From assembly GCA_017555745.1 (NCBI GenBank), contig JAFZFU010000002.1, positions 1 to 57,270 on the forward strand: a stretch of 57,270 nucleotides of DNA. Reading direction: 5' to 3'. The position numbers were made by a program, and so were the translations under genes. A model generated the notes under the pieces. That model saw nothing but the letters and a program-made list of their open reading frames with translations. It was not told where the DNA came from and made no database searches. Shown here one piece after another: positions 53,376-57,270 of this stretch. Source of the DNA: Bacteroidales bacterium (GTDB lineage: Bacteria > Bacteroidota > Bacteroidia > Bacteroidales > P3). Numbering within the stretch: the stretch's first letter is position 1; each line of letters begins with the position of its first letter.

Positions 53376-54455
53376 TTATTTTTCCCAACCCATTATTTGG
53401 AGTATTTTTGGATATATATCTTGGTTTTCCATTATACCAGCAAACTTATCGGCACCCGGACCATAAGCAAATATCGGCACCATAACGCCGGTATGATTGG
53501 TGGTGGTGAATATAGCCTGCATAGTACCGTCTTTTATATTTCCGCCGGGTAATGTAAGGCCTCCGGTTTCGTGGTCGGCAGTAACTATAACCAGTGTTTC
53601 GCCATCTTCAATGGCATAGTCCAATACCATACCTATCACTTTATCAAATTCCACCACTTCGTTTATAACCACAGAAAGGGTTGTATCGTGTCCGCCATAA
53701 TCTATTTGCGAACCTTCTATCATAAGCACAAAGCCGTCATCTTTTCGGCTCAGGTGTTTAATTGCCTTTTCAACGCCTTTGGTAAGAATATCGCCACGTT
53801 CGGGATATTTGGCAGGATAACCCTCGGTTAGCAGCGCTCCTATCTTTTCGGCATCAGACTTTGTCATATCTTCCAATGTGTATACCACATCGTAGCCTCT
53901 CTTTGTCAATGTGTCTATTGGCGAAAGACCATCTTTGCGATTAGCGGGTTTGAAATACATGGCGCCACCACCCGAAAAGAAATCGAGCTTCGACTGCGAC
54001 AACTGTAATGTAATACTATCAAATTCATTACGATTCGACACGTGTGCATAAGTAGATGCCGGAGTAGCACAATTAACTATAGTGGACACCACAAAGCCGG
54101 TGGATAAACCATGCTGTTGTGCTTTTTCGAGCAATGTTGTTAAAGGTTTACCATCCGGAGAAAGGGATATAGCCTTATTGTTTACCTTTTGGCCCGTAAA
54201 TAACGCAGAGCCTCCGGCGCCCGAATCGGTTGTAAAATCGGAATACGAATAAGTTTTAGAAAAACCAATGTAGGGGAAACGCTCAAAATTAGACTTACCC
54301 TTCATTGTCACTATCGATGTGTACACTTGTGCCACACCCATACCATCGCCCACCATAAAAATAATATTCTTAGGCATAGGCGATTGAGCTTTCAACAAAA
54401 ATGATATTAAGGAAAAAGTGATAAAAAGATGTATCTTCTTCATTGTTGTGTTCAT
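53376..54455 (-). CDS. Alkaline phosphatase
   Basis: 359 residues, or 355 if the Met at 54443 is used, which begins the signal peptide (MKKIHLFITFSLISFLLKAQ). Metal and nucleophile motifs of the PhoA superfamily: MVGDGMGVAQ, TTDSGAGGSALFTG (the Ser is the phosphoryl acceptor), and VTADHETGGLTL. A secreted/periplasmic phosphomonoesterase. Shorter than E. coli PhoA (about 450). Monocistronic, after the FadL-like gene terminator. Confidence 0.93.
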   Translation of the reverse strand: MNTTMKKIHLFITFSLISFLLKAQSPMPKNIIFMVGDGMGVAQVYTSIVTMKGKSNFERFPYIGFSKTYSYSDFTTDSGAGGSALFTGQKVNNKAISLSPDGKPLTTLLEKAQQHGLSTGFVVSTIVNCATPASTYAHVSNRNEFDSITLQLSQSKLDFFSGGGAMYFKPANRKDGLSPIDTLTKRGYDVVYTLEDMTKSDAEKIGALLTEGYPAKYPERGDILTKGVEKAIKHLSRKDDGFVLMIEGSQIDYGGHDTTLSVVINEVVEFDKVIGMVLDYAIEDGETLVIVTADHETGGLTLPGGNIKDGTMQAIFTTTNHTGVMVPIFAYGPGADKFAGIMENQDIYPKILQIMGWEK

Positions 54456-54467
54456 TTAAACGAAAAA

Positions 54468-54489
54468 AGAGGCAGTATTAACTACCTCT
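54468..54489 (-). terminator. Terminator of the OmpP1-like gene
   Basis: AGAGGCAGT pairs with ACTACCTCT (one mismatch) across ATTA; on the minus strand six T follow. Confidence 0.75.
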
Positions 54490-54517
54490 AATTTTATATC
54501 TTGGTTATTAATATGTA

Positions 54518-55984
54518 CTAGAACTTCATTCCAAGTGTAACTACAAGTACGTTTCTATAATCTGTTATTTCGATAGGAGAATCCGGATTGGCTGTAAAAG
54601 AAAGCTTATCTTTTTGTTCGGTATGAGCAAAAGCCAAATCAACAAACCATTGTCTTGTTTGATATCCTATACCACATGCCAACGACATCTTTGAGGCATC
54701 CATATCCAACTCTTCCTTATAAGGATCGGTAGAATATACAGCACCGGCACGTAGCGACAATTTCTTAACATTCAACGTACCACCCACTCTAAAAGTATGC
54801 GATGCCTTGTAGGTATCCTTTATTTCGTTGTTTACCTGACGCATATAGTCGGGATCGCCACCAGAGAAATGCATCGATCTATAGTTGGTAAATTCATAAT
54901 CGAAACTTAAACTGCCGGCCATCTTCGATGACATATCGCCAAAAGTAACTGCTGCATTGGCCAACAACTTCAACGGAGTAGAGAAATTGTAAGCATAAAC
55001 CCCATACGACGAAACTTCGGAGTTACGTTCGATATTACTCGAAGAACTTGCCAAAACTGAACTTTCAACAGTTGTGTAATACGACTCGTTAATCTCGTAA
55101 TAAGTAGGTGTGTGGAAAGCAACACCTAAACGGATATTATCGATAGGACGATAAATGGCACCTAATTTTAAATTAATACCACCACCATCAATATTCTTAC
55201 TTTCTATAAAATCGAACTCTTTCAAACCTATTGCTGTGTCCACAGTTTGGGGAACTTCGGAATAAAGCATAGAACTACGATACGACAAATATGGCACACC
55301 CATTGTGGCACCTAAATAAAGTTTATCTTCATAATTACCGGAAAAACTTACCGCCATTTCGCTAATACCGCCCGATTCGACAAAATAGCGACTTTGTATC
55401 AACTCTTGCGTTCTTCCATCGAATATATCGCTAAAAGTATTCGAAACGCTATCGTAATCCATCAATCCGCATGTAATGGCCAATAAACTGGTAAATTGAT
55501 CGTAGTTGCCATAGTAGTTAGCATCTTCAGTCCATACATTCAATAGCGAAGAATTTACAGGATTACCCTCGATATAACTACGATTGTTGAAACTACGCAA
55601 CTTGTTTACCCCCACACCAAACTGGAAAGCCTTCCAGCCTTCAAGATTATTGGTTTTAAAAGCAAATAAGTAATTGGCATTTGTAAAGGCAAATATTCCG
55701 CGTTGCTCGCTAGTAGAGTTTCCCATATAGTTAGCATCGGCAATATTCCATTCCCACGACGGTGTCATGGCTATCTGCGACGAATAAAACAAACCTAAAC
55801 CGGCGGGATTATAGCTGGCGGCAGTAAAATCGGCTCCCAAAGCACCTATGGCACCACCGCGTCCCACAAAGGCTGCGGAACCCAACAAATCGGTTTGACT
55901 ATAATTCAATGCCTCTGATGCATACTGAGCCTTTAGTCCATAAATACTTAGCATTGCAAGAATGCTCAACAAAATCTTTCTCAT
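54518..55984 (-). CDS. OmpP1/FadL-family outer membrane protein
   Basis: 488 residues with a signal peptide (MRKILLSILAMLSIYGLKAQ). The N-terminal plug region carries the family marks: ALNYSQTDLLGSAAFVGRGGAIGALGADFTAASYNPAGLGLF as a region (about 27-68), with the NPAG motif characteristic of FadL/OmpP1. A 14-strand-type barrel follows, ending in VVTLGMKF. Such proteins take up hydrophobic compounds across the outer membrane. Monocistronic. Confidence 0.9.
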   Translation of the reverse strand: MRKILLSILAMLSIYGLKAQYASEALNYSQTDLLGSAAFVGRGGAIGALGADFTAASYNPAGLGLFYSSQIAMTPSWEWNIADANYMGNSTSEQRGIFAFTNANYLFAFKTNNLEGWKAFQFGVGVNKLRSFNNRSYIEGNPVNSSLLNVWTEDANYYGNYDQFTSLLAITCGLMDYDSVSNTFSDIFDGRTQELIQSRYFVESGGISEMAVSFSGNYEDKLYLGATMGVPYLSYRSSMLYSEVPQTVDTAIGLKEFDFIESKNIDGGGINLKLGAIYRPIDNIRLGVAFHTPTYYEINESYYTTVESSVLASSSSNIERNSEVSSYGVYAYNFSTPLKLLANAAVTFGDMSSKMAGSLSFDYEFTNYRSMHFSGGDPDYMRQVNNEIKDTYKASHTFRVGGTLNVKKLSLRAGAVYSTDPYKEELDMDASKMSLACGIGYQTRQWFVDLAFAHTEQKDKLSFTANPDSPIEITDYRNVLVVTLGMKF

Positions 55985-56069
55985 ATCAATGTCTTTTTTG
56001 TAATTTATAGTTGTATAAACTATTATCTTGACACTTTGTTCGACTTAAATAAAAATCTTTTTCGTCGGA

Positions 56070-57270
56070 TTATCTGCGACTGCTGCTACGACTACTACTT
56101 GATGAACTGCGGCTGCTGCTACCACTTGAACTACGGCTGCTGCTACTGCCGGAACGATACGACGATGAAGAACTGCTGCGCGACGATGAACTCGACGAAC
56201 GTACACTTGACGAAGTGCTCGATGAACTCCTGCTCGACGACGAACTATTGAAACGGCTACTATTGTTGGAAGAACTTCCTCTCTTAGTACTACCTACGTT
56301 CGAGTTTGTTGCTTTACTGCTACTACTCGACGACGAGCGGGTTCTTGTTGATACATTATTCGACGATGACGAGCTACGCGTAGGAGCTGTGTATTGACTG
56401 GAACGAGTGGTCTCTACTTTCGATGGTTTGGAGTAGCGATCACTACCCGACACACGTGTAGAAGAACGGCCCGTTGTGGTTGTTGTGCTGTTGTTGTTTC
56501 TACCATCGGTCGACACAGTGCCTGTGTTAGTAGTATTGGTGCGGCCTGTTGTTACACTGCTACTGTTTCTATCAGTTGTAGTAGTAGTTGAGGCACGACC
56601 GCTTGTTGTGCTGCCACTATTTCTATCGGTAGTAGTGGTTGAGGTACGACCTGTAGTTACACTGCTGTTTCTATCGTTAGTGGTACTTGTCGAGGTGCGT
56701 CCGTTTGTTGTGCTACCACTGTTTCTATCAGTAGTTGTGGTCGATGCGCGGCCTGTAGTTGCGCTACTGTTTCTATCTGTAGTGGTAGTTGTCGATGTAC
56801 GACCGGTAGTTGTACTGCCGCTGTTTCTATCAGTAGTTGTGACAGTTGATGTACGACCGCTTGTTGCGCTACTGTTTCTATCGGTGGCAGTTGTCGATGT
56901 ACGAGACGAGCCGCGATATGCGTTATTGTTTATATCCACACCTCCTCTACGTGAAGGATTTGACACAGCCGATGAATTTCTATTGCTCGATGATGTACTT
57001 GTACGCGATGATGTGCTTGTACGCGATGCTATAGCCGATTCATAACGTTGTCCGAAAGTATTACTATTGTTGTTGTAACGATTTGTACTGGTACGATTGT
57101 TTACGTTTACTGTTCTACCAGCCATATATCGCGTTGTAGCTCCATTGTAAGTACGTGGACCATAGTAATACGAGCCTCTGTCGTAGCTGTTATAATAGTG
57201 TGTGCAATTCCAAGCATAATGATGATGGTGATGAGGATTGTAGTGGTGATGGTGGTGGTGGTGGTGGTGA
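56070..57270 (-). CDS. Ser/Thr/Arg-rich repeat protein with His-rich segment (5' end off window)
   Basis: The frame is open to the window edge, so the N-terminus is missing; the Met at 57125 is internal. The visible N-terminal 48 residues include a His-rich tract (HHHHHHHYNPHHHHHYA), then NNRTSTNRYNNN-like sequence. Residues about 75-215 of the part from 57125 hold seven imperfect repeats of about 16-19 residues with core TDRNS.S/GSTT.GRTST. The last 110 residues are almost only Ser, Arg, Asn, ending SRSSSRR. No known domain. Low-complexity and basic; probably surface or envelope associated, but the signal peptide lies outside the window. Opposite-strand frames across it are shadows. Confidence 0.7.
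   Translation of the reverse strand, partial: HHHHHHHHHYNPHHHHHYAWNCTHYYNSYDRGSYYYGPRTYNGATTRYMAGRTVNVNNRTSTNRYNNNSNTFGQRYESAIASRTSTSSRTSTSSSNRNSSAVSNPSRRGGVDINNNAYRGSSRTSTTATDRNSSATSGRTSTVTTTDRNSGSTTTGRTSTTTTTDRNSSATTGRASTTTTDRNSGSTTNGRTSTSTTNDRNSSVTTGRTSTTTTDRNSGSTTSGRASTTTTTDRNSSSVTTGRTNTTNTGTVSTDGRNNNSTTTTTGRSSTRVSGSDRYSKPSKVETTRSSQYTAPTRSSSSSNNVSTRTRSSSSSSSKATNSNVGSTKRGSSSNNSSRFNSSSSSRSSSSTSSSVRSSSSSSRSSSSSSYRSGSSSSRSSSGSSSRSSSSSSRSSSRR

Noticed and set aside
56476..57045. 189-codon plus-strand frame rich in Val and Leu opposite the repeat protein
   Set aside because: It is the antisense shadow of the repetitive Ser/Thr coding region; the minus-strand frame runs unbroken to the window edge.

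Overview
The window is a low-GC piece of a Bacteroidales (Bacteroidota) chromosome. The evidence is the set of lineage-typical genes (LptA/OstA-like protein, TamL-type lipidated TamA, OmpP1/FadL barrel, PepSY-like secreted protein, VirE_N/DUF3987 protein, HU-like proteins with glycine tails), promoter boxes that fit the Bacteroidota TAnnTTTG consensus, and the general lack of Shine-Dalgarno sequences. The family cannot be fixed from the sequence alone. I see no rRNA, tRNA, CRISPR array or complete insertion sequence.

Layout. 1-5602 (-): a TetR regulator followed by TolC, adaptor and RND pump genes, with the pump cut off by the window edge. 5896-12112: housekeeping genes (elbB-like, dnaJ, grpE, OstA-like on -; TatD and tcdA on +; a small barrel protein on -). 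12.1-17.4 kb: an AT-rich module with a VirE_N/DUF3987 primase-helicase-like gene and an HU-like gene. It is packed with 8-bp-period repeats and related hairpins that lie in inverted orientation at its two ends. 17440-25215 (-): a seven-gene surface glycan operon joining CDP-3,6-dideoxyhexose synthesis (rfbF, rfbG, rfbH, a reductase-like SDR) to a GtrB/GtrA-like pair and a GT-C glycosyltransferase with TPRs. 25.5-29.7 kb (-): PepSY-like protein, TauE-type transporter, coaD, a barrel protein and a solitary kamD. 30.4-37.4 kb (+): dapB, a FecCD/ATPase importer pair, rnr, a universal stress protein and a BaiN-like flavoprotein. 37.4-47.7 kb: an accessory island with a MITE-like element, a small unknown gene, and an operon of reverse transcriptase, 1516-residue sacsin-type HATPase and SF1 helicase-PIN protein, preceded by a seven-copy palindrome array. 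47741-57270 (-): second HU-like protein, TamL, KDO transferase, barrel proteins, alkaline phosphatase, OmpP1-like protein, and a partial Ser/Thr/Arg-rich repeat protein.

The strongest candidate for an undescribed system is the RT + HATPase + helicase-PIN operon (38600-47088). Its gene content resembles bacterial conflict/defence systems (RT, GHKL ATPase, helicase, nuclease), but I cannot match the combination to a named system. A second theme is a set of short tandem arrays with fixed period: three arrays with a 22-bp period but unrelated sequences (about 30.1, 37.55 and 47.5 kb), and a family of 8-bp-period arrays around the VirE/HU module.
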